From positions 248,001 through 312,000 of the forward strand of contig NZ_JABJVM010000002.1 in assembly GCF_013820765.1 (NCBI RefSeq): 64,000 nucleotides of DNA. Direction: 5' to 3'. This document shows positions 10,017 through 18,552 of the stretch, in pieces. Made by a program: the position numbers and the translations under genes. The notes beneath the pieces were generated by a model. That model was not told the DNA's origin. It was given only the letters and a program-made list of their open reading frames with translations, and did no database searches. The stretch is from Paenilisteria rustica (GTDB lineage Bacteria; Bacillota; Bacilli; Lactobacillales; Listeriaceae). Every line of letters starts with the position of its first letter. The stretch's first letter is position 1.

Positions 10017-10046
10017 TTGCATAATTAGCCATAAATATAGTATCAT
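10017..10046 (+). promoter_or_regulatory. Predicted sigma-A promoter of trhO
   Basis: TTGCAT (10017-10022), 18-base spacer, TATCAT (10041-10046), about 60 bases before the trhO start. Confidence 0.5.
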
Positions 10047-10107
10047 AGACAATGCGCAAACTAGGAAATTCATTTTTCCAATAAAATTAATTAAGGGTGG
10101 TTAGAAC

Positions 10108-11049
10108 ATGAGCAACTATCAAGTGTTGTTATATTACAAATACACAACGATTGATAATCCTGAACAATTCGCAGCCGAACATCTCGCTATGTGCAAGGAA
10201 ATCGGTCTTAAGGGGCGGATTTTAGTGGCAGAGGAAGGCATTAATGGCACTGTTTCAGGAACTATTGAGGAAACGGAGAAATATATCGAAGCAATGCATG
10301 CAGACGCACGTTTTGCGGACATGGTATTCAAAATTGACGCGGCAGACAAGCACGCATTCCAAAAAATGCACGTACGTCCGCGCCCAGAAATTGTTTCCCT
10401 TTCACTTGAAAATGACGTCAATCCTTTAGAAATTACAGGGAATTATATGGAGCCAGAAGAGTTCCGTGAGGCCCTAAAAGATGAAAATACAGTGGTTTTA
10501 GATGCTCGAAACGACTATGAATTTGATTTAGGTCATTTCCGTGGTGCGATTCGTCCAGATATTGAGACATTCCGCGATCTACCAGAATGGGTGGAAGAAA
10601 ACCGTGAGATGTTTGAAGATAAAAAAGTAGTCACTTATTGTACAGGCGGTATCCGTTGCGAGAAATTCTCTGGTTGGTTGAAAACAGCTGGCTTCGAGGA
10701 TGTTTCACAACTACATGGTGGTATCGCGACATACGGTAAAGATGAGACTGTCAAAGGCGATCTTTGGGATGGTATGATGTATGTATTTGATGAGCGCATC
10801 GCCGTTCCGATTAACCGTGTGGATCATACAATTGTTGGTAAGGATTACTTCGATGGTACACCTTGCGAACGTTATATCAATTGTGCGAATCCGTATTGTA
10901 ATAAACAAATCCTTGCTTCTGTCGAGAACGAGGAAAAATATTTACGCAGCTGTTCCCATGAATGTCGGACACATCCTGCAAACCTGTATGTAAAAAAACA
11001 TGCGCTTAGCCCAGAAGATTTGGAAGCCCGTTTAGCTAGTGTCAAATAA
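10108..11049 (+). CDS. trhO: tRNA uridine(34) hydroxylase TrhO (rhodanese domain)
   Basis: 313 residues. TrhO makes 5-hydroxyuridine at the wobble position of tRNAs, using oxygen. The N-terminal ferredoxin-like domain (1-100) is followed by a rhodanese domain with the active-site loop CTGGIRCE, catalytic Cys178, and a Cys-rich C-terminal segment ([12 protein letters not shown] and SCSHEC) that probably binds zinc. GGGTGG lies before the ATG. Monocistronic, with its own promoter and terminator. B. subtilis YbfQ and L. monocytogenes lmo1384 are the same family. Confidence 0.92.
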   Translation: MSNYQVLLYYKYTTIDNPEQFAAEHLAMCKEIGLKGRILVAEEGINGTVSGTIEETEKYIEAMHADARFADMVFKIDAADKHAFQKMHVRPRPEIVSLSLENDVNPLEITGNYMEPEEFREALKDENTVVLDARNDYEFDLGHFRGAIRPDIETFRDLPEWVEENREMFEDKKVVTYCTGGIRCEKFSGWLKTAGFEDVSQLHGGIATYGKDETVKGDLWDGMMYVFDERIAVPINRVDHTIVGKDYFDGTPCERYINCANPYCNKQILASVENEEKYLRSCSHECRTHPANLYVKKHALSPEDLEARLASVK

Positions 11050-11053
11050 CTAA

Positions 11054-11095
11054 AAAGAGGAGTTGTTTACCACGTTTGGTAACGACTCCTCTTCT
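11054..11095 (+). terminator. Terminator of trhO (may also serve fni)
   Basis: GAGGAGTTGTTTACCA pairs with TGGTAACGACTCCTC around a CGTT loop, followed by TTCTTT. It abuts the fni stop codon on the other strand. Confidence 0.85.
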
Positions 11096-12151
11096 TTATG
11101 TCCGGTTGGCAAGATAATCAATATTAACATGCCTTAGTGTGGCAAATTGGTGCAGTTTCCCTTGAATGAGTAGCGATTTCTGTGTTAATTCTGGTACTGA
11201 TTTAGCGCCAAGTAGTGTCATGACGCTTCTCAGCTCACTTTTCCAATCAAGCAACATCTGGCTGGTCTGCTCCACATCTGTTTTTTTCAATTGATGCAAC
11301 ACAGCGCCGGCAACACCTACAGATTTAGCTCCGAGGGCAAGGGACTTCACAATATCGAGTGGTGTTTTAATGCCGCCAGATGCCAGAATTTCGACAGAAC
11401 TATTTTGGCAATCGAGCAAGGATTCAGCGGTTGTAAAACCCCAATCTTCCAAGAATTGATAGGCTTCGTCGCGCCTGCGATCTGATTCGATTTTTGCGAA
11501 ATTAGTTCCACCTTTACCGCCGATGTCAATAGTTTTTACACCGGTATCTTGCAGTTGTTCCATCACTTCCCGACTCATTCCGAAGCCGACTTCTTTCACG
11601 ATGACTGGGAATTCCTGAATTGCGACTATTTTTTCAATAGCCTGTAGCCAGTTAGAAAAGTCACGATCACCCTCCTTCATCACCAATTCCTGCGCAACAT
11701 TAATATGTAGTTGTAAAGCATTCGCACCGAGCATGTCGACGGCTCGACGGGCATTATCCACGGAACTATCCGCACTCAAATTCGCAAAAATAGGGCCATC
11801 TGGATTCTCCGTTCGAACGATGCTGTATGTACTGATTAGATCGGCATCATGTAGCGCCGCAGATTGCGAGCCGACTGCCATTGCCAAACCAGTTTCACGC
11901 GCAATAATTGCCAATTGCTGATTCAATTGTTTTGTTCTAGCGCTGCCACCGGTCATCGCATTAATGTAAAACGGTGCATCAAACTGCTGTTCCGCAAAAT
12001 GAGTCTGTAGCGACACGTCTTCTTTATGAAAATTGGGTAGGCTTTGCGGTGCGAATCGAATATCCTGAAATGCCGTCGAATGATCATCATACTGCCCGTA
12101 AGCGAGCGTGATATGCTCATCTTTACGTCGTGATCGTTGTTGTTCCTCCAT
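11096..12151 (-). CDS. fni: Type 2 isopentenyl-diphosphate delta-isomerase
   Basis: 351-residue FMN- and NADPH-dependent isomerase that interconverts IPP and DMAPP. The N-terminus RRKDEHITLA, the segment FYINAMTGGS and the FMN/phosphate-binding ASGGIKTPLDIVKSLALGA mark the family. I chose the ATG at 12151: the run GGGAGGGGGG seven bases upstream is its ribosome site, and the earlier ATG at 12175 lies before that run. It complements dxs and ispA elsewhere in this window; Listeria is unusual in having both the MEP and mevalonate routes (established for L. monocytogenes). Confidence 0.93.
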   Translation of the reverse strand: MEEQQRSRRKDEHITLAYGQYDDHSTAFQDIRFAPQSLPNFHKEDVSLQTHFAEQQFDAPFYINAMTGGSARTKQLNQQLAIIARETGLAMAVGSQSAALHDADLISTYSIVRTENPDGPIFANLSADSSVDNARRAVDMLGANALQLHINVAQELVMKEGDRDFSNWLQAIEKIVAIQEFPVIVKEVGFGMSREVMEQLQDTGVKTIDIGGKGGTNFAKIESDRRRDEAYQFLEDWGFTTAESLLDCQNSSVEILASGGIKTPLDIVKSLALGAKSVGVAGAVLHQLKKTDVEQTSQMLLDWKSELRSVMTLLGAKSVPELTQKSLLIQGKLHQFATLRHVNIDYLANRT

Positions 12152-12171
12152 TTTTTGTATCCCCCCTCCCA

Positions 12172-12200
12172 TCAAAAAAACACCTAAAAATCAGGCGTCC
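12172..12200 (-). terminator. Terminator of the DUF1033 gene
   Basis: Minus-strand ACGCCT / AGGTGT stem followed by seven T. It overlaps the last codons of the DUF1033 gene. Confidence 0.65.
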
Positions 12201-12553
12201 TTTGACAAATTTAGTTTTTCTTCAAAAGAAAAATAGGTTACCAGTTCGTCTGATGTTGGCTCATATACACGTTCATCGGCAAACAAAATCAATCCGTGGA
12301 ATGTTTGAATGTCATCGTCGCATTCCTCGCAATATTGTGTTTCATCCTCCGACCAAGTCGCCAGTAAAACATTTTTTTTGACTGCTTTATTCGGATAAGT
12401 TGTCATTAGCTCTTCAGCCAGTGCCTGATATTGAAGCATCGCGTCATTTTTCTCTGTATACACAAACGATGATTCGATATCCTTTTGCCAGTCTTCAAAA
12501 AACCACCAAGGTTCGTATTCTCCTTTTGTCACAATGACTTGAAATTTCGCCAT
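12191..12553 (-). CDS. DUF1033 family protein
   Basis: 120 residues, acidic, soluble. The stretch EYEPWWFFEDWQKDI near the N-terminus and CEECDDDIQTFHGLILF in the second half match the DUF1033 family of Firmicutes, which has no established function. The paired Cys (CEEC) could bind metal; this is inference. ATG at 12553 chosen because the family begins just before FQVIVT and GGTG lies upstream; the frame is open 30 bases further. It sits between fni and acyP, as in Listeria. Confidence 0.75.
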   Translation of the reverse strand: MAKFQVIVTKGEYEPWWFFEDWQKDIESSFVYTEKNDAMLQYQALAEELMTTYPNKAVKKNVLLATWSEDETQYCEECDDDIQTFHGLILFADERVYEPTSDELVTYFSFEEKLNLSKDA

Positions 12554-12652
12554 CTTCCAACACCTTACTTTCATTCTCTTCATAATATGTAAAACTATTA
12601 TAGCACAAGGCTTGTGAAACTCACTGTAACTTGCTTTTGACTATGTTATTTT

Positions 12653-12681
12653 TTGAAAAATACGCGAAAAAAAGGTACACT
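12653..12681 (+). promoter_or_regulatory. Predicted sigma-A promoter of acyP
   Basis: TTGAAA (12653-12658), 17-base spacer, TACACT (12676-12681), 36 bases upstream of the acyP start. Confidence 0.45.
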
Positions 12682-12717
12682 TGGGGTACTAATAAAAAAG
12701 GATAGGTGATTAGACTT

Positions 12718-12999
12718 ATGGTTCGTAAAACCGTTATTATGCGCGTCACTGGAATGGTTCAAGGCGTTGGTTTCCGTTATACCACAAAGCATCTGGCTTA
12801 CAAGATGAACATCAGCGGCATCGTCAAAAATTTGCAGGATGGTTCTGTTGAAATTCAAGCGATTGCAGAAGAAGAAGATTTAGAAAAATTCATTGAAGCA
12901 GTTAAAAAAGGGCCCTCTCCAGCAGCACGAATAGGTGAAGTCTATATTTATAAGGACGCTCCTGTTGAAGAACGTAAGACATTTGATATTGAATACTGA
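12718..12999 (+). CDS. acyP: Acylphosphatase
   Basis: 93 residues, the usual size. It hydrolyses acyl phosphates such as acetyl or carbamoyl phosphate. The active-site motif [10 protein letters not shown] carries the phosphate-binding Arg, and the catalytic Asn lies in [13 protein letters not shown] at 12718 gives the normal N-terminus ([11 protein letters not shown]) and follows AAGGATAGGTG. A GTG at 12706 is in frame. Small cytosolic enzyme, transcribed rightward ahead of the membrane-protein genes. Confidence 0.93.
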   Translation: MVRKTVIMRVTGMVQGVGFRYTTKHLAYKMNISGIVKNLQDGSVEIQAIAEEEDLEKFIEAVKKGPSPAARIGEVYIYKDAPVEERKTFDIEY

Positions 13000-13115
13000 T
13001 AAAGGCGCTTAGGTTGTGGTTTCCGCTAAACTTATGCGTGCGGAGCTTGTCTTTCTGATTGATTTCAATTATAGTTAAGGCTGTACTTATTTTAGATTGG
13101 AAGGAGTGATTGCGT

Positions 13116-13394
13116 GTGTTTGAAACTTTAATCCAGATGGCGCTCGGACCAGAGTATGTTTCGTTATATGTGACCTTTTTCATGACGATGGCCGTGTTCC
13201 GGTATTGGCCAGTTCTGGCAATGGTGAAACCTACGATGGTATTGCATACGAAACATCTATGCATCACGCCACTTCCTGTTATTCATTGGAAACCTGCGGA
13301 AACGCACCTAGCTAGCTTTATTATCGTATGGCTCGTCCAAGCAATAACACGTTTTTCAAATACAGACGATGAATATTCTTTGTCTTTTTCCTGA
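13116..13394 (+). CDS. Small membrane protein of unknown function
   Basis: 92 residues with a very good ribosome site (AAGGAG, nine bases before GTG 13116; a TTG at 13110 is too close to that site). It has two likely membrane helices: about residues 12-37 (YVSLYVTFFMTMAVFRYW) and 66-80 (LASFIIVWLVQAITRF). A His/Cys/Trp-containing loop lies between them, and the tail is acidic. I do not recognise the family. It lies 43 bases before the YidC2 insertase gene on the same strand, so co-transcription is likely; L. monocytogenes has a similar-sized gene at this place (lmo1380, from memory). Confidence 0.6.
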   Translation: MFETLIQMALGPEYVSLYVTFFMTMAVFRYWPVLAMVKPTMVLHTKHLCITPLPVIHWKPAETHLASFIIVWLVQAITRFSNTDDEYSLSFS

Positions 13395-13437
13395 GTAACC
13401 GATACGAAAGAACTTAGATTTAGGAGGAAATAAGACA

Positions 13438-14262
13438 TTGAAAAAGAAAAATATATTATTACTCATTATGATTGCAGCGCTGTTTTTTGCGTTGGCGGGT
13501 TGTAGCATGGACCCTTCTCAAAATACGGATGGCTTTTTCTACGTGTATCTCATTAAGCCATTTACAAGCGTGATTGAGTGGATTGCTTCGATATTCGGTG
13601 GAAATTATGGTATCGCGATTATCGTAACAACATTGGCGATTCGTGCCTTGATTATGCCACTAAACTTGCGCACGGCTAAAGCACAGATGGGTATGCAGTC
13701 CAAAATGGCTGTTGCCAAACCAGAAATTGATGAAATCCAAGCACGATTAAAAAGAGCGACTTCAAAGGAAGAACAACAAAAAATTCAGCAAGAAATGACG
13801 GCCGTTTATTCCAAATATAATATCAATCCGCTACAAATGGGTTGTTTGCCACTTCTGATTCAAATGCCAATTTTGATGGCGTTCTACTATGCGATTCGTG
13901 GATCTTCTGATATTGCACATCACGAATTCCTTTGGTTCAGCCTAGGTAGTCCGGATATGATTATGGCGATTATCGCCGGCGCTGTGTATTTACTACAGTA
14001 TTTCGTTTCCTTGATTGGCTATACACCCGAGCAAAAGAAACAGATGAAGATTATGGGACTTATTTCGCCAGTCATGATTCTCTTCGTCTCCCTCTCCGCA
14101 CCAGCAGCTCTTGCATTGTACTGGGCGGTCGGCGGACTTTTCCTAGCAGGTCAAACGCTCCTAACGAAAAAACTATACATGAAAAAACATCCAGAAGTAG
14201 AAATGATGGAAAAAGAAGAAAAAGAAATCGAGAAATTAGAACACGAGCAAAATAAAAAATAG
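13438..14262 (+). CDS. yidC: Membrane protein insertase YidC/OxaA, lipoprotein type
   Basis: 274 residues. It inserts and folds membrane proteins alone or with Sec. The N-terminus is a lipoprotein signal ending in LAGC (Cys about residue 21). It is followed by the YidC/Oxa1 core of five helices, with the conserved Arg in [18 protein letters not shown] and [12 protein letters not shown]. The tail is Lys/Glu-rich and can contact ribosomes. The start is TTG (13438) with AGGAGG upstream. Listeria carries two YidC paralogs; this position matches OxaA2 (lmo1379). Confidence 0.92.
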   Translation: MKKKNILLLIMIAALFFALAGCSMDPSQNTDGFFYVYLIKPFTSVIEWIASIFGGNYGIAIIVTTLAIRALIMPLNLRTAKAQMGMQSKMAVAKPEIDEIQARLKRATSKEEQQKIQQEMTAVYSKYNINPLQMGCLPLLIQMPILMAFYYAIRGSSDIAHHEFLWFSLGSPDMIMAIIAGAVYLLQYFVSLIGYTPEQKKQMKIMGLISPVMILFVSLSAPAALALYWAVGGLFLAGQTLLTKKLYMKKHPEVEMMEKEEKEIEKLEHEQNKK

Positions 14263-14318
14263 CAAAAAAGACGTTTTCAAGACTTGTTCGTGAGAGTTCT
14301 GGAAACGTCTTTTTTTGC
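14262..14318. terminator. Bidirectional terminator between yidC and lisK
   Basis: AAAAAAGACGTTT pairs with AAACGTCTTTTTTT, with further pairing inside (CAAGACTT / AGAGTTCTG region). It serves the converging yidC and lisRK. Confidence 0.85.
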
Positions 14319-15805
14319 TATTCTGCTTTATCCTCAGTTTGCTCAATTAGTGGGAGCGCGATGGTAATGGTTGTACCAACATGATCCACACTCTCGGCAT
14401 GAATGGAACCAAGATAGCCACTGACTAACTCTTTAGCAATCGCGAGTCCAAGGCCATTACCGCCAACTTCACGACTCCGCGCTTTATCGACACGATAGAA
14501 ACGGTTGAAAATCTTATCAATTTCATCTGCTGAAATACCGACGCCATAGTCTTTAATAGAAACTTTGATTTTATCTGCCTCTTTATAGATATGCATATCA
14601 ACTTGTTTGCCATCACCAGAGTATTTCACGGCATTATCTGCAATAATAATCAAAATTTGCTCTAAATGATTGTGCTGGATCATTGCGTGTAAATCCTTAT
14701 CATCTTCGGCTAAAGTAAAGGTGAAATCTTCGTACATGACTTCAAAATTACGTCTCACCTGCTCGAGGACATCATTTACGCACACAAGTTGTAGTTCTTT
14801 TGTTTGTGAAATCTGCTCTGCCCGCGATAAGTCAAGCATTTCTTGTACGAGTTTTTTCATTCGTTCTAGCTCAGTTAACGAAGCATTAAGTGATTCGTCG
14901 AGCACTTCAGGATCATCCTTACCCCAACGATTCAGTAGTTTTAAATGCCCTTCCATGATTTGTACCGGCGTTCGTAATTCATGCGAGGCATCTTCCACAA
15001 ATTGCTTCTGTTGCTCAAAACTACGTTCGATTTGTACCATCATATCGTTGAAAACGATAGTTAATTCACCGATTTCATCTTTTGTAATAACGGTTGGTTC
15101 GATTCGCTTTTGGAAGCCGTTATTGCGAATATCGTTCATGGTTTTTGCCATTTTTGTTAGTGGATTTAAGAAGTTTTGCGCGAGTAGATAGCCGAGCATA
15201 CCACTAATAAATAAGGCTACAGCACCAAGTAAGAACATCGTTGCGAGTAGTTTACCCATCATGCTGTTGTAGGATGTCATCGGATTGATAACTTGAATGT
15301 ACCCGATAATACTGGCATTGTCTGCTTTATCGATAATAGGAATTTGATACATAACCATTTGTTGGCCCTGAACGGTAGGTTTAGACAACGCTGGAGTTGG
15401 TTGCTTCACTAAATAATTGCTATAATCATTTTTTGCGTAGGCTTTATCGTTATTCTGGCCTGCCGTATATTGTTCAATTAGTTTTCCATCTTTATCGTAA
15501 AAAACCAGAACTTGATCCTCCAGGCGGGATCTTAATTCTATATTGTCCTTTACGATTGGTCCAATATTTTCGCTGGTAATATTCTCTGCTGCGCCAGTTA
15601 ATTCGGCATTATATATGGCAGCAGATGCCGCATACGCCGCCGATTTCACAGTGTCATCCTTCTCGTCTAGAAGCATGCTACCGATACCTTGATAAATGGC
15701 AAAGGAGAATAGGAAAAACGTTAAAAATATAGCAGCACTTGCTCCAAACGTCCATTTAAATTTTAGTGACCGGCTCTTTAATGAAAATGTATTTGGTGTT
15801 GTCAT
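14318..15805 (-). CDS. lisK: Sensor histidine kinase LisK
   Basis: 495 residues. Membrane helices lie at about 20-42 and 187-208 and flank an extracellular sensor domain. A HAMP linker (about 210-262), dimerisation domain with phospho-accepting His275 (SHELRTP), and ATPase domain with N box DNAVKYS, G1 KDYGVGI, F box FNRFYRVDKARS and G2 GGNGLGLAIA follow. In L. monocytogenes LisRK responds to envelope stresses such as nisin, cephalosporins, ethanol and osmotic stress. ATG at 15805 overlaps the lisR stop by four bases, so the pair is coupled. Confidence 0.93.
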   Translation of the reverse strand: MTTPNTFSLKSRSLKFKWTFGASAAIFLTFFLFSFAIYQGIGSMLLDEKDDTVKSAAYAASAAIYNAELTGAAENITSENIGPIVKDNIELRSRLEDQVLVFYDKDGKLIEQYTAGQNNDKAYAKNDYSNYLVKQPTPALSKPTVQGQQMVMYQIPIIDKADNASIIGYIQVINPMTSYNSMMGKLLATMFLLGAVALFISGMLGYLLAQNFLNPLTKMAKTMNDIRNNGFQKRIEPTVITKDEIGELTIVFNDMMVQIERSFEQQKQFVEDASHELRTPVQIMEGHLKLLNRWGKDDPEVLDESLNASLTELERMKKLVQEMLDLSRAEQISQTKELQLVCVNDVLEQVRRNFEVMYEDFTFTLAEDDKDLHAMIQHNHLEQILIIIADNAVKYSGDGKQVDMHIYKEADKIKVSIKDYGVGISADEIDKIFNRFYRVDKARSREVGGNGLGLAIAKELVSGYLGSIHAESVDHVGTTITIALPLIEQTEDKAE

Positions 15806-16488
15806 GTACGCATCACATACCCCGTGCCACGCACTGTTTGAATGTAACTCTCGTCATCATTTTTATTATCGATTTTGTTTCGTAAATATCGCACGTACAC
15901 ATCCACGACATTCGTTTCAACTTCGGTTTCATAACCCCATACTTTATTTAAAAGTACTTCACGCGTCAATACGATATTTATGTTCTCCATCAAGGTTAGC
16001 AATAATTCGTATTCACGTTTCGTCAAATCGATAATATCTTCACCACGTTTCACGATACGGCTTTCTTTCTCAACAACGATATCACGGTATTCCAATGTGG
16101 TTTGCTTCGTTTCGTTCTCGCTCGTTTCGATACGTCGTAGTAAAGCTCGAAGCCTCGCTAATAACTCCTCGATAGCAAACGGTTTGACAATATAATCATC
16201 CGCACCATGGTCAAGACCTGAAACGCGGTCAATAACAGAATCACGCGCGGTAATCATAATAATCGGCGTTTCTTTGACTTGACGAACACGCCTGCAGACC
16301 TCCACACCATTTAGCTGTGGTAGCATTAAATCAAGTAGGATTGCGTCCCATTCTTCCGTAATCGCAAGCTCTAGACCTGCACGGCCATCATTGGCAACAG
16401 CGGTCTCATAACCTTCATGTTGCAACTCTAGTTCTATGAAGCGAGCTAAATTCTTTTCATCTTCTACAATAAGTATTCTATTCATCAA
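15802..16488 (-). CDS. lisR: Response regulator LisR (OmpR family)
   Basis: 228 residues. The receiver domain has acidic residues E9/D10, phospho-acceptor Asp53 (LLDLMLPQ) and the conserved Lys in DYIVKPFAI. It is followed by an OmpR/PhoB winged helix (LTKREYELLLTL, VDVYVRYLRNKID, VRGTGYVMR). It is the partner of LisK. Start could be either of two adjacent ATG codons (16488 or 16485); AGGTGGGG lies upstream. The long 5' region holds a hairpin repeat and, further up, a structured RNA candidate. Confidence 0.95.
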   Translation of the reverse strand: MMNRILIVEDEKNLARFIELELQHEGYETAVANDGRAGLELAITEEWDAILLDLMLPQLNGVEVCRRVRQVKETPIIMITARDSVIDRVSGLDHGADDYIVKPFAIEELLARLRALLRRIETSENETKQTTLEYRDIVVEKESRIVKRGEDIIDLTKREYELLLTLMENINIVLTREVLLNKVWGYETEVETNVVDVYVRYLRNKIDNKNDDESYIQTVRGTGYVMRT

Positions 16489-16798
16489 CTATCCCCACCT
16501 TCAAAAACCAGATATCTTCCTATTACCATTGTAACTAAAATCGCGGTAAAAACAACTAATAACAGTCTGTTTAGGGAATTTCTTTGTAGATTTTCATGGG
16601 ATTCTCATTGTTTAGGTTTTTATGAAGCGTTTTGTGCTGAATTAGAACCTAAATATGCATGAAAGCGGAGCGAGCAGGTAATCCCATCAGTGGATTTTAT
16701 GCGCCGAACCTAGGAACAACTAATGGTACGAATAAGGATTAGTGAGCTTAGTAGTGTTTGGAGCTGATAAACTTTAGAAAAGGCTGGGAAATATGAAA
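16489..16798. other. lisR upstream region, gene-free
   Basis: 310 bases between lisR and the strong terminator downstream of gnd. It must hold the lisR promoter, which I could not pin down. It contains a hairpin-repeat copy (16611-16684), a small AATCC/GGATT hairpin at 16679-16696, and CTAAT/ATTAG arms near 16720-16742. No credible reading frame. Confidence 0.5.
16611..16684 (+). repeat. Hairpin repeat family, copy C (divergent)
   Basis: TTTAGGTT (16611-16618) pairs with AACCTAAA (16646-16653). It is followed by TAT, a GAGCGAGC block and TAATCC. The order left arm, TTATGA, GAATTA, right arm, AATAT, GAGCGAGC, TAATCC matches copy A at 19931-19998, while the arm bases differ but stay complementary. 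Confidence 0.5.
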
Positions 16799-16847
16799 AA
16801 AGAATGGTGGCTTATCTCCAAATTAGAGATAAGCCACCATTCTTTTA
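16798..16847 (-). terminator. Strong terminator hairpin downstream of gnd
   Basis: A perfect 19-base inverted repeat (AAGAATGGTGGCTTATCTC and its complement) with a 7-base loop, followed on the minus strand by TTTTTT. It ends the gnd transcript or the structured RNA lying between. Confidence 0.93.
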
Positions 16848-17003
16848 AGTGCTGAATCTGAGGAGGCGTTGTGGTTGACGCCTCCGGATCCGGCTTCAAG
16901 AGCAGCCTCTCGGAAATTTCGTGGCCTCCGTAAAAGTCAAAAGAGGACTTTTACTGCGCCCCCTAACAATTTCTGTCGAGGCTAACGGTCTCTTTCAGCA
17001 CTT
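16847..17003 (-). ncRNA. Candidate structured RNA in the gnd 3' region
   Basis: 157 bases starting at the base after the gnd stop codon. The ends close by a perfect 10-bp stem (AAGTGCTGAA with TTCAGCACTT). Inside are GTAAAAGTC / GACTTTTAC with a 7-base loop, GGAGGCGT / ACGCCTCC, a CCGGATCCGG palindrome, and two similar modules around GAAATT followed by a G-rich run and GCNGC. It is G+C-richer than its surroundings and is followed directly by a strong terminator. Strand is inferred from gnd direction and terminator polarity. I cannot match it to a named RNA family. Confidence 0.55.
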
Positions 17004-18422
17004 CTATTCATCAATCTCCGGCCACTCTGTATGGAATACTCCTGCTTTATCCACGCGTTCATACGTGTGGGCGCCGAAGTAATCGCGTTGGGCTTGGATT
17101 AGGTTTGCGGATAGTACTTCTGAGCGGTAGCTATCGTAATAACTAATCGCTGCTGTGAATGTTGGTACTGGAATTCCTGCTTTTACAGATTCAGCTACCA
17201 CTTCACGCAATGCATCTTGGTAGTTATGTGCAATATCTTTGAAATATGGATCTAATAATAAGTTGTTTAAGTTCTTATTATTATTGTATGCATCTGTGAT
17301 TTTTTGCAAGAAACGAGCGCGGATAATACAACCAGCGCGGAAAATTTTCGCGATTTCGCCGTATTGTAAATCCCATTCGTATTCATCAGATGCAGCTTTC
17401 ATTTGCGCAAAACCTTGTGCGTAAGACGCGATTTTACTGAAATACAACGCGCGACGTACGGATTCTATGAAGGCTTTTTTATCGCCATTGAAGGAATAAT
17501 TGCTTGGTCCAGATAAAACAGTACTTGCGTGTACGCGTTCGTCTTTTAACGCAGAGATGTAACGTGCAAATACGGATTCTGTGATAAGGGAAAGCGGTAC
17601 ACCAAGGTCTAGAGCGCTTTGACTTGTCCATTTACCTGTTCCTTTTTGGCCTGCTTTATCAAGAATAACATCAACAATTGGCTTACCTGTTTCAGGGTCT
17701 TTTGTTTTCACGATGTTTTTCGTGATTTGGATTAAGTAACTATCGAGTTCTCCGTCATTCCATTCTGTGAATACATCCGCAAGCTCGTCATTCGTTAAGC
17801 CGCCGATTTGTTTTAGGATCGTGTAAGCTTCAGCAATTAGCTGCATGTCGCCGTACTCGATACCATTATGCACCATTTTCACATAGTGTCCAGCGCCGTC
17901 TGGGCCGATGTAAGTCACACAAGGTTCGCCGTCTGCAATAGCCGCAATCTCTTGCAAAATTGGAGCGACTAAATCGTAGGCTTTGCGTTGACCACCAGGC
18001 ATGATAGAAGGTCCTTTTAATGCGCCTTCTTCCCCACCAGAAACACCAGTTCCGATAAAATTAAATCCTTCTTCGCTTAGCGTTTTGTTGCGGCGGATCG
18101 TGTCTTTAAAGAACGTATTCCCACCATCAATTAAAATATCGCCCTGGCTTAGGAAAGGCTTGACTGCATCAATCATCATATCAGTCGCCGCACCTGCTTG
18201 TACCATTAATAGAATACGACGAGGTACTTCGATGGAGTTAACAAACTCCTCTAAGTTATACGTAGGAACCAATTTTTTGTCGCTATGTGCTTCTGCGACT
18301 GCTTTCGTTTTTTCGCTAGAGCGGTTAAAAATCGATACACTGTAACCACGACTTTCAATATTTAAGGCCAAGTTGCGACCCATTACGCCCATTCCGATAA
18401 CGCCAATTTCTTGTTTTGCCAT
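17004..18422 (-). CDS. gnd: 6-phosphogluconate dehydrogenase, decarboxylating
   Basis: 472 residues, standard length. It oxidises 6-phosphogluconate to ribulose 5-phosphate, CO2 and NADPH in the pentose phosphate pathway. Rossmann motif [12 protein letters not shown] begins about residue 12, with NRSSEKT after it. The substrate site contains [19 protein letters not shown], and the catalytic Lys lies in [19 protein letters not shown]. The all-helical C-terminal domain ends in EWPEIDE. GAAGGGACG lies upstream of the ATG. Monocistronic apart from the structured 3' region. Confidence 0.96.
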   Translation of the reverse strand: MAKQEIGVIGMGVMGRNLALNIESRGYSVSIFNRSSEKTKAVAEAHSDKKLVPTYNLEEFVNSIEVPRRILLMVQAGAATDMMIDAVKPFLSQGDILIDGGNTFFKDTIRRNKTLSEEGFNFIGTGVSGGEEGALKGPSIMPGGQRKAYDLVAPILQEIAAIADGEPCVTYIGPDGAGHYVKMVHNGIEYGDMQLIAEAYTILKQIGGLTNDELADVFTEWNDGELDSYLIQITKNIVKTKDPETGKPIVDVILDKAGQKGTGKWTSQSALDLGVPLSLITESVFARYISALKDERVHASTVLSGPSNYSFNGDKKAFIESVRRALYFSKIASYAQGFAQMKAASDEYEWDLQYGEIAKIFRAGCIIRARFLQKITDAYNNNKNLNNLLLDPYFKDIAHNYQDALREVVAESVKAGIPVPTFTAAISYYDSYRSEVLSANLIQAQRDYFGAHTYERVDKAGVFHTEWPEIDE

Positions 18423-18552
18423 TTTTCACATTCGTCCCTTCTCATTCGAGTCATTCGTTATAATGAATGCTGCCATTTTCTCAACACTCATAACTATATC
18501 AAAACTTTGGCGCTACGGCAACGAAACGAACCCGAATTTAGCGAATTTATTG

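Noticed and set aside
13003-13055. Possible fourth copy of the hairpin repeat (CTTAGG ... GCTAAAC ... GCGGAGC)
   Set aside because: Arms pair over only four bases and the AATAT landmark is missing; too weak to list with copies A to C.
14670-15191. 173-codon Ser/Cys-rich plus-strand frame opposite lisK
   Set aside because: Antisense to the conserved HAMP and kinase core; composition is typical of shadow frames.
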